Below, piece after piece: positions 18,003 to 29,859 of a stretch of DNA of 64,000 bases. Origin of the DNA: Hydrogenophaga palleronii NBRC 102513. Its GTDB lineage: Bacteria; Pseudomonadota; Gammaproteobacteria; Burkholderiales; Burkholderiaceae_C. The notes beneath the pieces are model-generated. The model made no database searches, was not told the origin of the DNA, and worked only from the letters and a program-made list of their open reading frames with translations. The DNA lies in the NCBI RefSeq assembly GCF_001571225.1, contig NZ_BCTJ01000011.1, forward strand, positions 62,001-126,000, read 5' to 3'. Every line of letters begins with the position of its first letter. Position 1 is the stretch's first letter. A program made the translations under genes and the position numbers.

Positions 18003-18430
18003 TGATGCCCGCAGGTGTGTCCCTCTGGGCCGAGATTGCGGTGGCCGTGTTGCTGGTGCTCAGCGGCGTGTTCACGCTCACCGCCGCCATCGGCCTGGTG
18101 CGTTTCAAGACCTTCTTCCAGCGCATGCATCCGCCGGCACTGGCGTTCAGCTTCTCGGCCTGGTGCGTCACGCTGGCCACGATCATTTATTTCTCGGCGC
18201 AGGACGGCAAGCTCTCGCTGCACGCCTGGCTGATCATCATCTTCCTGTCGCTCACCGTGCCGGTCACCACCATCCTGCTGGCGCGCACCGAGCTGTTCCG
18301 GCGCCGTATCGCCAGCGTCAAGCCGGCCGAGGAAGACATTCCGCCGGCGCTGCACTACCAGGCCGCTGCACGCCAACAGCGCGAGCAGCAGGCCGCGGCG
18401 TCGTCAACGCCGCCGTCCAACCCGGCCTGA
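17999..18430 (+). CDS. mrpG: Na+/H+ antiporter subunit G
   Basis: This 143-residue MnhG subunit has three helices followed by a polar, Ala/Gln-rich C-terminal tail. Motifs are AIGLVRFKTFFQRMHPPAL and SLTVPVTTILLARTELFRR. It starts MMMP at 17999, overlapping the mrpF stop (ATGATGATG). Either of two further in-frame ATGs could serve. It is the last gene of the antiporter operon. The tail (from about residue 105) is longer than in many MnhG proteins. Confidence 0.92.
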   Translation: MMMPAGVSLWAEIAVAVLLVLSGVFTLTAAIGLVRFKTFFQRMHPPALAFSFSAWCVTLATIIYFSAQDGKLSLHAWLIIIFLSLTVPVTTILLARTELFRRRIASVKPAEEDIPPALHYQAAARQQREQQAAASSTPPSNPA

Positions 18431-18609
18431 GGCGCCTGATCGGGGAGCAGGGCCCGGCTGCGCGCCGCAGCCCGGGGTGTGCGCCAGCGTACAGATGCAG
18501 GGGGGCCGTGCGTCTACGCTGAGGCACGACCCTGTGGCCTGCAGCGGTCGTTCCAGGCAAGCGCCCGGCCAGGTCCACGGGCCGCGGGCACCTACAAAGG
18601 ACGACAACC

Positions 18610-18768
18610 ATGACAATCGGCACCATCCTCCTGATCCTTCTTGTGTTGATCCTGCTCGGCGTGATCCCGAGCTGGCCGTACAGCCGCAACTGGGGCTACG
18701 GACCCAGCGGCCTGCTGGGCATCGTGCTGGTGGTCGTCATCGTGCTCCTGCTCACAGGGCGCTTGTGA
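18610..18768 (+). CDS. DUF3309 family small membrane protein
   Basis: This 52-residue protein has two hydrophobic segments around the signature WPYSRNWGYGPSG, which defines the DUF3309 family of tiny proteobacterial membrane proteins. AAAGGA lies eight bases before ATG 18610. It stands alone between the antiporter operon and a strong terminator. Function is unknown; membrane or stress roles have been suggested for such proteins only by context. It is too short for ordinary gene-length cut-offs. Confidence 0.88.
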   Translation: MTIGTILLILLVLILLGVIPSWPYSRNWGYGPSGLLGIVLVVVIVLLLTGRL

Positions 18769-18805
18769 CGATCGCGCCTGGCGTGAGCCCAGGCGCGCGC
18801 TGACC

Positions 18806-18840
18806 TGAAAAGCCCCCGGTGCCGCACCGGGGGCTTTTCA
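18806..18840 (+). terminator. Rho-independent terminator after the DUF3309 gene
   Basis: A perfect 15-bp stem, TGAAAAGCCCCCGGT (18806-18820) with ACCGGGGGCTTTTCA (18826-18840), closes a GCCGC loop and ends in T's. It separates the DUF3309 gene from acnA. Confidence 0.88.
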
Positions 18841-18937
18841 GTTTTCTGCGGTGGCGGGGCATTTCAAGGTCGTCAGCACGGAATAGCGGGCTGCTGACAG
18901 AATGGCCGAACCCACCACGACACGTCAGGAGAATCCC

Positions 18938-21856
<2,919 letters not shown>

Positions 21857-21910
21857 GCCGGATGCCGCAACGCGGCATGATGTGCCGAACGATCGCCACC
21901 GGGAGTCGTC

Positions 21911-22876
21911 ATGCGAAAACCTGCCCTGTACAGCCCCCGCGTTCGCGCCCAGGATGCCCAGGCCGGTGCGCGAGCCGCGGCACAGCGGGTGGCCGACGCG
22001 GCTGATGCCCCGGCCACCGGCACGGCTGGCGCCACTGCGGCCGCAGCGTCACCACCCGGCCGCCAGCGCCGCTGGCGCAATGCCGCCGGCCGCGCTGCGA
22101 GCAGCCCGCGTGTGATGTGGTCGGCGCTGGCGCTGCTGGCCGCCTTGCTGGCCACCAGCGTCTGGCATGGCCGTGCCAACGGCCCGGCGCCACTCACCCA
22201 GAAAGACATCGACGCCGCGGTGTTGCGCACCCTCACCACCCAGGTCATGCCCTCGCCGGCGGCACGCGCGGCCGAGAAGGTGCGTCCCGCCGTGGTGCGG
22301 GTCATGTCCTACGCCAAGGACAAGAAGGGGCAGGAGCAGGAACAGGGTGTGGGCACCGGCGTGGTGATCGTGGACAAGGGTGTCATCCTCACCAACCTGC
22401 ACGTGGTGCAGGGGGCCGAGACCATCAAGCTGGTGTTTGCCGACGGCTCGGAATCGGGCGCCAGCGTCACCGGCGTGCAGGCCCACAACGACCTGGCCGT
22501 GCTGCAGGCCCACACCATCCCGGACGACCTGATCGCCGCCACCATGCGCTCCACCGGCGACCTGGTGTCGGGCGACGAGGTGGTGGCGGTGGGCTTCCCG
22601 TTCGGCATCGGCCCGTCCACTTCATCGGGCGTGATCTCCGGTTTCGGCCGCGCCTTCAAGTCGCCCGAGGGCGAGCAGGAGATCGGCAACCTGATCCAGT
22701 TCGACGCCGCCGCCAACCCGGGCAACTCGGGTGGCCCGCTGGTGACCATGGATGGTGAAGTGGTCGGCATCGTCACCGGCATCCTCAACCCCACCAGCCA
22801 CCGCACCTTTGTCGGCATCGGTTTTGCCGTGCCGATCGAGAGCGCCGCCAGCGCCGCCGGCCTGCCGCCGTTCTAG
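21911..22876 (+). CDS. S1C trypsin-like serine protease, membrane-anchored, no PDZ domain
   Basis: This 321-residue protein has an Ala-rich cytoplasmic N-terminus, one membrane helix (about 69-85) and a DegP/DegS-like protease domain. The triad is His164 (NLHVV), Asp194 (HNDLAVL) and Ser273 (GNSGGP). It ends soon after the protease fold, so the PDZ domain of DegP/DegS is absent. It lies 27 bases before the MoxR gene and reads the same way, so the two may be co-transcribed. A periplasmic quality-control or signalling role is likely; the substrate is unknown. Confidence 0.88.
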   Translation: MRKPALYSPRVRAQDAQAGARAAAQRVADAADAPATGTAGATAAAASPPGRQRRWRNAAGRAASSPRVMWSALALLAALLATSVWHGRANGPAPLTQKDIDAAVLRTLTTQVMPSPAARAAEKVRPAVVRVMSYAKDKKGQEQEQGVGTGVVIVDKGVILTNLHVVQGAETIKLVFADGSESGASVTGVQAHNDLAVLQAHTIPDDLIAATMRSTGDLVSGDEVVAVGFPFGIGPSTSSGVISGFGRAFKSPEGEQEIGNLIQFDAAANPGNSGGPLVTMDGEVVGIVTGILNPTSHRTFVGIGFAVPIESAASAAGLPPF

Positions 22877-22903
22877 TTCTCTCACCTTTCACAGGAGCAC
22901 GCC

Positions 22904-23905
<1,002 letters not shown>

Positions 23906-23907
23906 TC

Positions 23908-23978
23908 ATGAAGCACCCCCTGCGTCGCCTTCAGAGCCTCGCCTTCTCCGGACGGGGCCATCGCGCTCCGGGGGCCTG
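23908..23978. repeat. Copy of the dispersed intergenic repeat between the MoxR and DUF58 genes
   Basis: The 72-base spacer begins ATGAAGCACCCCCTGCGTCG and ends CTCCGGGGGCC. Its opening closely matches the spacer at 25047 (ATGAAGTACCCCCTGCGCCG). It can be read as a 23-codon frame but looks like a repeat, not a gene, because the same sequence recurs in other spacers. Confidence 0.5.
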
Positions 23979-23980
23979 AC

Positions 23981-25045
23981 ATGTTCGCGCGGCTGTTCGG
24001 CAAAAAGAGCGCGGCGCAGGCCAGCACCACGGCCAGTGCATCGCCCGCCGCGCGCCGCGCCGAACAGTTGCTGCGGCGGCTGGAGTGGACCGTGCTGCGC
24101 CGGCTCGACGGCCTGCTGCAGGGCGACTACCGCACGCTGATGCGCGGCTCGGGGCTGGACCTCGCCGACCTGCGTGAGTACCAGCACCACGACGACGTGC
24201 GCCACATCGACTGGAACGTCACCGCGCGCCTGCAGACACCACACGTGCGCGTGTTCACCGAAGACCGCGAGATGGCCGCGTGGTTCCTGCTCGACCTCAG
24301 CCCCTCGGTCGATTTCGGTTCGGGCGACCAGCGCAAGAGCGAGGTGCTGCTCGACTTCACCGCCGTGCTGGCGCGCCTGATCGGGCGCCATGGCAACCGC
24401 GTCGGTGCGGTGCTCTACGGCGCGCGCGGTGAGCCGGTGGTGGACGCGGTGCTGCCCGCACGCGGCGGCCGCACGCAGGTGCTGCGCCTGATGCAGATGG
24501 TGCTGCAGCCACCGCGGCACACCGAGGGCGAACGCCGCAACGGCGTGACGCAACTCAGCGACCTGCTGCGCGCCGCGGTGCACACCGTGCGCCAGCGCGC
24601 CACCGTGTTCGTGGTGTCCGACTTCATCAGCGAGCCGGGCTGGGAGAAACCGCTGGGCGAACTCGCGCGCCGGCACGACGTGGTGGCCGTGCGCCTGCTC
24701 GACCCGCTGGAACTCGAGCTGCCCGACCTTGGCCTGATCCCGATCCGCGACGCCGAAACCGGCGAACAGCTGATGGTGGACACACACGACGCCGGCTTTC
24801 GCCAACGTTTTGCGCGCATCGCCGCACAGCGCGAAGCGCAGTTGCGCGAGAGCCTGGGCCGCGCCGGCGTGGACACGCTGGAACTCTCTACCGACGACGA
24901 TCTGGCCGAGGCTGTGCTGCGCTTCATCGAGTTGCGCAAGCGCCGCCAGCGCGAGACACGCAACGGCATTGGCGGACGGCCCATGCCGACCCAGTTGCCG
25001 ACCCGGGATCGCCGCAGCTTCGGCACCCATCGAGAAGGAGCATGA
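23981..25045 (+). CDS. DUF58 domain-containing protein
   Basis: The 354-residue protein contains the DUF58 signature in pieces: LREYQHHDDVRHIDWNVTAR and DREMAAWFLLDLSPSVDFG. A VWA-like fold follows, with a DFISEPGW segment. DUF58 proteins are partners of MoxR ATPases. It starts at ATG 23981, 75 bases after the MoxR gene, and overlaps nothing downstream. Predicted to be cytoplasmic or peripheral, as no strong membrane helix is seen. Confidence 0.93.
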   Translation: MFARLFGKKSAAQASTTASASPAARRAEQLLRRLEWTVLRRLDGLLQGDYRTLMRGSGLDLADLREYQHHDDVRHIDWNVTARLQTPHVRVFTEDREMAAWFLLDLSPSVDFGSGDQRKSEVLLDFTAVLARLIGRHGNRVGAVLYGARGEPVVDAVLPARGGRTQVLRLMQMVLQPPRHTEGERRNGVTQLSDLLRAAVHTVRQRATVFVVSDFISEPGWEKPLGELARRHDVVAVRLLDPLELELPDLGLIPIRDAETGEQLMVDTHDAGFRQRFARIAAQREAQLRESLGRAGVDTLELSTDDDLAEAVLRFIELRKRRQRETRNGIGGRPMPTQLPTRDRRSFGTHREGA

Positions 25046-25142
25046 GATGAAGTACCCCCTGCGCCGCTCCCCCTTTCTCGCCTGTGGTGGGAGGGCGGCG
25101 GCATCCGGGGCCGGCAGAGCCGGACCCTCGATGCCCCTGGAT
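25043..25142. repeat. Copy of the dispersed intergenic repeat between the DUF58 and VWA genes
   Basis: This spacer contains TACCCCCTGCGCCGCTCCCC, GGGAGGGCGGCGGCATCCG, GGCCGGCAGAGCCGG and a CCCCTGG end. The GCCGGC-A/T-AGCCGG core and CCCTGG end recur at 34693-34766 (reverse) and 47253-47330. It is the clearest copy in the window and sits inside the MoxR operon. Confidence 0.6.
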
Positions 25143-25195
25143 CGAAGTTGTTTGCTGCGCTGCAGGCCGCGCCCCGGCCCTGCTGGAGCCACGAG

Positions 25196-26263
25196 ATGAA
25201 CACCTTGCCCGTCACCTTCCTCTGGCCACAGCTGCTGTGGCTGCTGCTGGCGCTGCCCTTGCTGGTGCTGCTCTACCTCTGGCTGCTGGGGCGGCGCAAG
25301 CAGGCCGCGCTGCGGTTTGCCAGCCTGTCCATCGTGCGCGAGGCCATGGGCAAGGGCCCGGGCTGGCGCCGCCACGTGCCACCGGTGTTGCTGCTGCTGG
25401 CCATCGCCATCATGCTGCTGGCCGCGGCGCGACCCATGGCCAGCATCACGTTGCCCTCCAACCAGCAGACCATCATCCTGGCCATGGACGTCTCGGGCAG
25501 CATGCGCGCAGAAGACGTGCAGCCCAACCGGCTGGTGGCCTCGCAGAACGCCGCCAAGGCCTTCCTGGCCGATCTGCCGCGCCATGTGAAGGTCGGCATC
25601 GTCGCCTTCGCCGGTTCGGCGCAGGTGGTGCAACCGGTCACGCTCAGCCGCGAAGACCTGGTGGCCGCGATCGACAAGTTCCAGCTGCAGCGCGCCACTG
25701 CCATCGGCAGCGCCATCGTGGTCTCGCTCTCCGAGCTGTTTCCCGAGCAGCGCATCAACCTCGGCGACATGACCTTCAGCCGCAACGCCGACCCGTTCGC
25801 GCCCAAGGGCCGAGCGCTCGATCAGCCCAGACCGGACGACAAGACCTTCACCCCGGTCGCACCCGGCTCCTACAGCTCGGCCGCCATCATCCTGCTCACC
25901 GACGGCCAACGCACCACCGGCGTGGACACCGCCGAAGCCGCCCGGATGGCGGCCGAACGCGGCGTGCGCGTCTACACCGTGGGCGTGGGCACGGTGGATG
26001 GCGAGGTGATCGGTTTCGAGGGCTGGTCCATGCGCGTGCGGCTCGACGAGCAGAGCCTGAAGGAAGTGGCGCGCGCCACCCAGGCCGAGTACTTCTACGC
26101 CGGCACCGCCGAGAACCTGAAGAAGGTGTACGAGACCCTGAGCTCGCGCCTCACGGTGGAGAAGAAGGAAACCGAAATCTCCGGCCTGCTGGCACTCGCC
26201 GCGGCGGTGCTGGCGCTGCTGGCGGCCAGCCTGTCGGTGCTCTGGTTCAACCGCATCCTCTAG
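25196..26263 (+). CDS. VWA domain membrane protein (BatA-like)
   Basis: This 355-residue protein has two N-terminal helices (about 11-30 and 61-78), a periplasm-facing von Willebrand A domain with MIDAS motif DVSGS (98-102) and later LLTDGQRTTG, and a C-terminal helix (about 330-350). The frame opens upstream, but ATG 25196 with GGAG nearby fits BatA-like starts. It completes the MoxR-DUF58-VWA set. BatB, BatC or BatD genes do not follow, so this is a shortened version of the operon. Confidence 0.92.
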   Translation: MNTLPVTFLWPQLLWLLLALPLLVLLYLWLLGRRKQAALRFASLSIVREAMGKGPGWRRHVPPVLLLLAIAIMLLAAARPMASITLPSNQQTIILAMDVSGSMRAEDVQPNRLVASQNAAKAFLADLPRHVKVGIVAFAGSAQVVQPVTLSREDLVAAIDKFQLQRATAIGSAIVVSLSELFPEQRINLGDMTFSRNADPFAPKGRALDQPRPDDKTFTPVAPGSYSSAAIILLTDGQRTTGVDTAEAARMAAERGVRVYTVGVGTVDGEVIGFEGWSMRVRLDEQSLKEVARATQAEYFYAGTAENLKKVYETLSSRLTVEKKETEISGLLALAAAVLALLAASLSVLWFNRIL

Positions 26264-26366
26264 GGCCTGCCAGGCCCTGGCCACAGCCGGCGCCGCGCAC
26301 CATGCCGCACGCGCGACACCCGGTCCAGGGTTTGCCTGAAGCGGTGGCCCATCGCGGCCCGGCACA

Positions 26367-27587
26367 ATGGCCGGCATGAACCAACATGTGATCGTCGCCG
26401 GTGGTGGCATCGGCGGGCTGGCCTGTGCGCTGGCGCTGGCGCGCGCGGGCGTGCGTTCGGTGGTGCTGGAGCAGGCCCGGGCCTTTGCCGAGGTGGGCGC
26501 GGGTTTGCAGCTCGGCCCCAACGCCGTGCGCGTGCTCGCCGAATGGGGGCTGATGGACAACCTGCTGGCCTGCGCCGCGTTTCCCGCGGCCTTGCGGGTG
26601 CGCGACGCGCACGACGGCCGGCAGCTCGGCCAGCTGCGCCTGGGTGCCATGGCGCTGGCGCGACATGGGCAACACTACGCCACGCTGCACCGCGCCGACC
26701 TGCACAGCCTCTTGCTGACGGCAGTGCAGCAGCGACCGGAAGTGCAGTTGCGCCTGGGCGCGCGCCTGAGCCGTTGCGAAGAAGATGCCGCGTCGGGTGT
26801 GCGCGTGACGCTGGAAGGTGGCGACACCCTGTCGGCCGGCGCCCTGATCGGTTGCGACGGTCTGTGGAGCCGGGTGCGCGCGCAGATGCTGGGCGAACAG
26901 CCGGTGCGCGCCACCGGCCACCTGGCCTACCGCGGCCTGCTGCGCACGACCGACGTGCCACCTGCGCTGCGCGGCAACCTGGTCACCGCCTGGCTCGGGC
27001 CGCGCCTGCACGTGGTGCACTACCCGGTGAAGCAGGGCGAGCGCTTCAACCTGGTGGCGGTGGTGCATGGCCAGTTGCCATCCACCGACGACCCCCAGGC
27101 TTGGACCCATGCCGCACACGCCACCGACCTGCGGCGCGCGCTCGGCCCGGCGTGCGAGGAACTGATGTCCATGGTCAACGCCGTGCCCGACTGGACCCTC
27201 TGGCCCCTCAACGACCGGCCGGCCCTGCGCGGTCCGCACGAGCAGGCGCAGGGCAGGGTGGCCTTGCTGGGCGATGCCGCGCACCCGATGCGGCCGTATT
27301 TCGCGCAGGGTGCGGCGATGGCCATTGAAGACGCCTGGACACTTGGCCGCCTGGCACAAGATCCCGCGGCCGGCGACGACTGGCCGGCCCGCCTGGCGCT
27401 GTACGCGCAGACCCGCTGGCGGCGCAACGCGCGCGTGCAGCAGCTGTCGCAACGCAACGGCGTGGTGTTCCATGCCAGCGGCCTGCTGCGCTGGGGCCGC
27501 AACACCGCCATGGCCTTGCTGGGCGAACGTTTGCTGGACAATACGTGGCTCTACGAAGGGCCACCAGAGCCGCGCACATCCCACTGA
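26367..27587 (+). CDS. FAD-dependent aromatic monooxygenase (salicylate hydroxylase-like)
   Basis: This 406-residue group A flavoprotein monooxygenase has GXGXXG motif AGGGIGGLACA near residues 9-19, the FAD/NADPH motif GCDGLWSRVR, and GDAAHPMRPYFAQGAAMAIED near residue 300. These resemble salicylate 1-hydroxylase and 3-hydroxybenzoate 6-hydroxylase. The actual substrate cannot be read from sequence. A TctC/Bug-type binding-protein gene starts 35 bases downstream and may supply the substrate. A second start, ATG 26376, is possible. Confidence 0.87.
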   Translation: MAGMNQHVIVAGGGIGGLACALALARAGVRSVVLEQARAFAEVGAGLQLGPNAVRVLAEWGLMDNLLACAAFPAALRVRDAHDGRQLGQLRLGAMALARHGQHYATLHRADLHSLLLTAVQQRPEVQLRLGARLSRCEEDAASGVRVTLEGGDTLSAGALIGCDGLWSRVRAQMLGEQPVRATGHLAYRGLLRTTDVPPALRGNLVTAWLGPRLHVVHYPVKQGERFNLVAVVHGQLPSTDDPQAWTHAAHATDLRRALGPACEELMSMVNAVPDWTLWPLNDRPALRGPHEQAQGRVALLGDAAHPMRPYFAQGAAMAIEDAWTLGRLAQDPAAGDDWPARLALYAQTRWRRNARVQQLSQRNGVVFHASGLLRWGRNTAMALLGERLLDNTWLYEGPPEPRTSH

Positions 27588-27622
27588 AACATCCACTCCC
27601 AACAACCAACAACGAGGCAGAC

Positions 27623-28618
27623 ATGAGCTTTGACAAGACCCCCGTGACCCGCCGCCACGCGCTGGCAACCGGCGCCGCCCTGGCCGCCGCCACCGCCATG
27701 CCCACCGCCGTGCAGGCCCAGGCCCAGTGGCCGAGCCGGCCGCTGAAGATCGTGGTCGGTTTCCCCGGCGGCTCGTCACCCGACCTCACCGCGCGCCTGC
27801 TCGCCGAACCCTTGCAGCAGGCGCTGGGCCAGCCGGTGGTGATCGAGAACCGGCCCGGCGCCGGCGGCAACATCGCTGCCGCGCAGGTGGCGCGCGCCGA
27901 CGACGATCACACCATCGGGCTGATGATCAACAACAACATGACGATCGCCAAGATCCTCAACCCCGAAACGCCCTACGACCCGATCAAGGACCTGATGCCG
28001 GTGTCGCTGATCGCGGTCGCACCGCTGGTGCTCTGCGTGCCGGTCAACGTGGCGGAAAGCGGCGCAGCCTACATGGCGGCGGCGCGCGCGGCCGGCGACA
28101 AGTGGAACTACGGCACACCCGGCGTCGGCACCGTGGCGCATCTGGGCATGGAACTGCTCAAGAGCCGCGCCGGCATCGCGCCGGTGCATGTGCCGTACCC
28201 GGGCAACCCGCAGGTGATCACCGCCTTGCTCGGCGGCCAGTTGCAGATGTCCTTGTTGCCACCGGGCCTGGCCATGGTGCAGGTGCGTGCCGGCAAGCTC
28301 AAGGCCATTGGCGTCACCTCGGCCGGCCGCAGCAGCCTGGTGCCCGAGGTGCCAAGCCTGACCGAAGCCGGCGTGCGCGACTTCCAGCTCGAGATCTGGA
28401 ACGCCGTGGCCGCGCCCAACAGCCTGCCCAAGGCGCATGTGATGCGCCTGTCGGCCCTGCTCACCGACATCGTGCGCCGCGAAGACATCCGGCAGAAGAT
28501 TTTTTCCCAGGGCTGGCAGGTTGCCGGCACCGGCCCGGAAGGCCTGGCGCGCCGCATCCAGAGCGACACCAGCACCATGGCCGACGTGATCCGCCGCAAC
28601 AAGATCCACCCGGACTGA
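27623..28618 (+). CDS. Tripartite tricarboxylate transporter (Bug/TctC) substrate-binding protein
   Basis: This 331-residue periplasmic protein has an N-terminal twin-arginine-like signal (TRRHALATGAAL, Arg10-Arg11) with cleavage after AVQAQAQ. The mature part begins WPSRPLKIVVGFPGGSSPD, typical of the Bug family that is hugely expanded in Burkholderiales. There are no tctA or tctB genes nearby, so it is an orphan binding protein. ATG 27623 is chosen with GAGG upstream. It is probably co-transcribed with the monooxygenase gene. Confidence 0.92.
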   Translation: MSFDKTPVTRRHALATGAALAAATAMPTAVQAQAQWPSRPLKIVVGFPGGSSPDLTARLLAEPLQQALGQPVVIENRPGAGGNIAAAQVARADDDHTIGLMINNNMTIAKILNPETPYDPIKDLMPVSLIAVAPLVLCVPVNVAESGAAYMAAARAAGDKWNYGTPGVGTVAHLGMELLKSRAGIAPVHVPYPGNPQVITALLGGQLQMSLLPPGLAMVQVRAGKLKAIGVTSAGRSSLVPEVPSLTEAGVRDFQLEIWNAVAAPNSLPKAHVMRLSALLTDIVRREDIRQKIFSQGWQVAGTGPEGLARRIQSDTSTMADVIRRNKIHPD

Positions 28619-28654
28619 CGCCGGACACGGCGGCGCTCGACCGCGTGCGACCGA

Positions 28655-28673
28655 GGGGCTACGGCCCCTTTTT
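28655..28673 (+). terminator. Rho-independent terminator with a UACG tetraloop
   Basis: GGGGC (28655-28659), TACG loop, GCCCC (28664-28668) and TTTTT follow the Bug-protein gene. C(UACG)G is an especially stable UNCG-type loop, which makes the short stem plausible as a terminator. Confidence 0.75.
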
Positions 28674-28777
28674 CGCGTCTGTTCGCCGGCTCGTGAGAAG
28701 CGGGGCACGCATCGACATGCACGGCGCAGCGTGCCGAACGAGCTCGGTGAATTCTTGACAGGCTTGCGACCATGAGC

Positions 28778-28826
28778 ACGCCGCACGCCGCACGCCGCAC
28801 GCCGCATGCCGCATGCCGCATGCCGG
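28778..28826. repeat. Heptanucleotide tandem repeat (ACGCCGC/ATGCCGC), seven units
   Basis: Four ACGCCGC units are followed by two ATGCCGC and one ATGCCGG. The unit length is not a multiple of three, so copy-number change would alter any frame crossing it. It lies in a non-coding or degraded stretch between the Bug-protein gene and the GNAT gene. Confidence 0.9.
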
Positions 28827-28894
28827 AGGCGTGTGGCGCGAGCAGGACTGGTGCGGCATCGGTCCGCAAGGAGCCGACCTCAGCGGCAGCCCCG

Positions 28895-29142
28895 ATGAGC
28901 AGCTTCGAACAACTGCTCGCGGCCGTGCCCACAGTGCCGGCCAGCCGCGCCGACGCGGCCCAAGCACGCGCCTGGCTGGACGAGGTGCAGCAACTGGTGC
29001 CGGCGCTGCAGACCGGCCGCGCACCGGGCGACGCAGGTGCTGCGTTGGCCCGCCGCAGGCACTGCTCAACCGCGTGTTACCAGGCCGGCTGGCGCACGTT
29101 GGAAAGGGCGACTGGATGGCGTTGGCCGACGCCGTGCGGTGA
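28895..29142 (+). pseudogene. Possible gene remnant (N-terminal and C-terminal pieces in different frames)
   Basis: A plausible N-terminus starts at ATG 28895 (MSSFEQLLAAVPTVPASRAD), with normal codon use for about 50 residues to roughly 29045. After that the frame reads into Arg/Cys-rich nonsense. A neighbouring frame then gives a natural-looking C-terminus (QALLNRVLPGRLAHVGKGDW) with a stop at 29142. This looks like a gene with its middle deleted. I do not recognise the parent family. The rest of 28619-29288 shows only the terminator and the heptamer repeat. Confidence 0.4.
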
Positions 29143-29291
29143 CATGCCGCCGCATTGAGGCAACGCATTTCAGGCCCATGGCTCGTGCACACTGCGGGCA
29201 TGAGCCACTTCCATGTCGACAGCCACGAATGCACAGGCATCCCCTGCCTTGAACCCCGCGTGTCGGCGCAGCCCGCGCCAGAGGTGCCGTG

Positions 29292-29840
29292 ATGTCCACC
29301 AACACCGATGCCCGCCCTGGCGAGACGCCAACCACGGTGCGCGCCTTCCTTGCCAGCGAATGGCCGGTCTACCGCGCCCTGCGCCTGCAGGCGCTGCAGG
29401 ACACACCCGATGCCTTCGGCAGCACCTGGGCGGAAGAAGCAGCGCGGCCGGTGGACGCGTGGCAGGAGCGCCTGCGGGCCGGCGTCGAGTCCGGCGCGGA
29501 CCTGCCGCTGCTCGCGCTCGCCGCCGGTATGCCGGCCGGCCTCTGCTGGGCGAAGCAGGATGCCGGCGACACCCGCCGCGTCCACCTGTTCCAGATGTGG
29601 GTGGCGCCCGAACACCGCGGCATCGGCCTGGGGCGGCAACTGCTGCGCGGCGCGATCGACTGGGCCAGCGCGCGCGGTGCGCAAAGCCTGTGCCTGGGCG
29701 TCACGCTGGGCGACAGCAGCGCGCTGCGCCTGTACCTCGCCGCCGGTTTCGTGGCGGTGGGCGAGGCCGAGGCCTTGCGGCCGGGTTCGGCGCTGCGCTC
29801 GCAGGCGATGCGCCTGGCGCTGTGCGCACCGGCCGCCTGA
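29292..29840 (+). CDS. GNAT family N-acetyltransferase
   Basis: This 182-residue acetyltransferase has acetyl-CoA motif A, FQMWVAPEHRGIGLGRQLL (Q/R-x-x-G-x-G/A form as HRGIGLGRQ), and a motif B region with LRLYLAAGFVAVGE. The substrate is unknown. The frame begins GTG-ATG, and the ATG at 29292 is taken. AGAGG lies just upstream. It stands alone, convergent with the OmpA-type lipoprotein gene 19 bases away. Confidence 0.85.
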   Translation: MSTNTDARPGETPTTVRAFLASEWPVYRALRLQALQDTPDAFGSTWAEEAARPVDAWQERLRAGVESGADLPLLALAAGMPAGLCWAKQDAGDTRRVHLFQMWVAPEHRGIGLGRQLLRGAIDWASARGAQSLCLGVTLGDSSALRLYLAAGFVAVGEAEALRPGSALRSQAMRLALCAPAA

Positions 29841-29859
29841 AGCGGCGCAACGCCGCCGC

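Noticed and set aside
23908..23979. 23-codon frame MKHPLRRL... between the MoxR and DUF58 genes
   Set aside because: Its start recurs in the repeat copy at 25047, so it is better explained as part of a dispersed repeat.
25047..25199. 50-codon frame MKYPLRRS... between the DUF58 and VWA genes
   Set aside because: Same repeat-derived start; Arg/Gly/Pro-rich translation overlapping the real VWA start.
23906..26650. 914-codon leftward open frame across the DUF58 and VWA genes
   Set aside because: Antisense shadow spanning several real genes and two spacers.
28778..28826. CRISPR array
   Set aside because: Units are only seven bases and contiguous, with no spacers.
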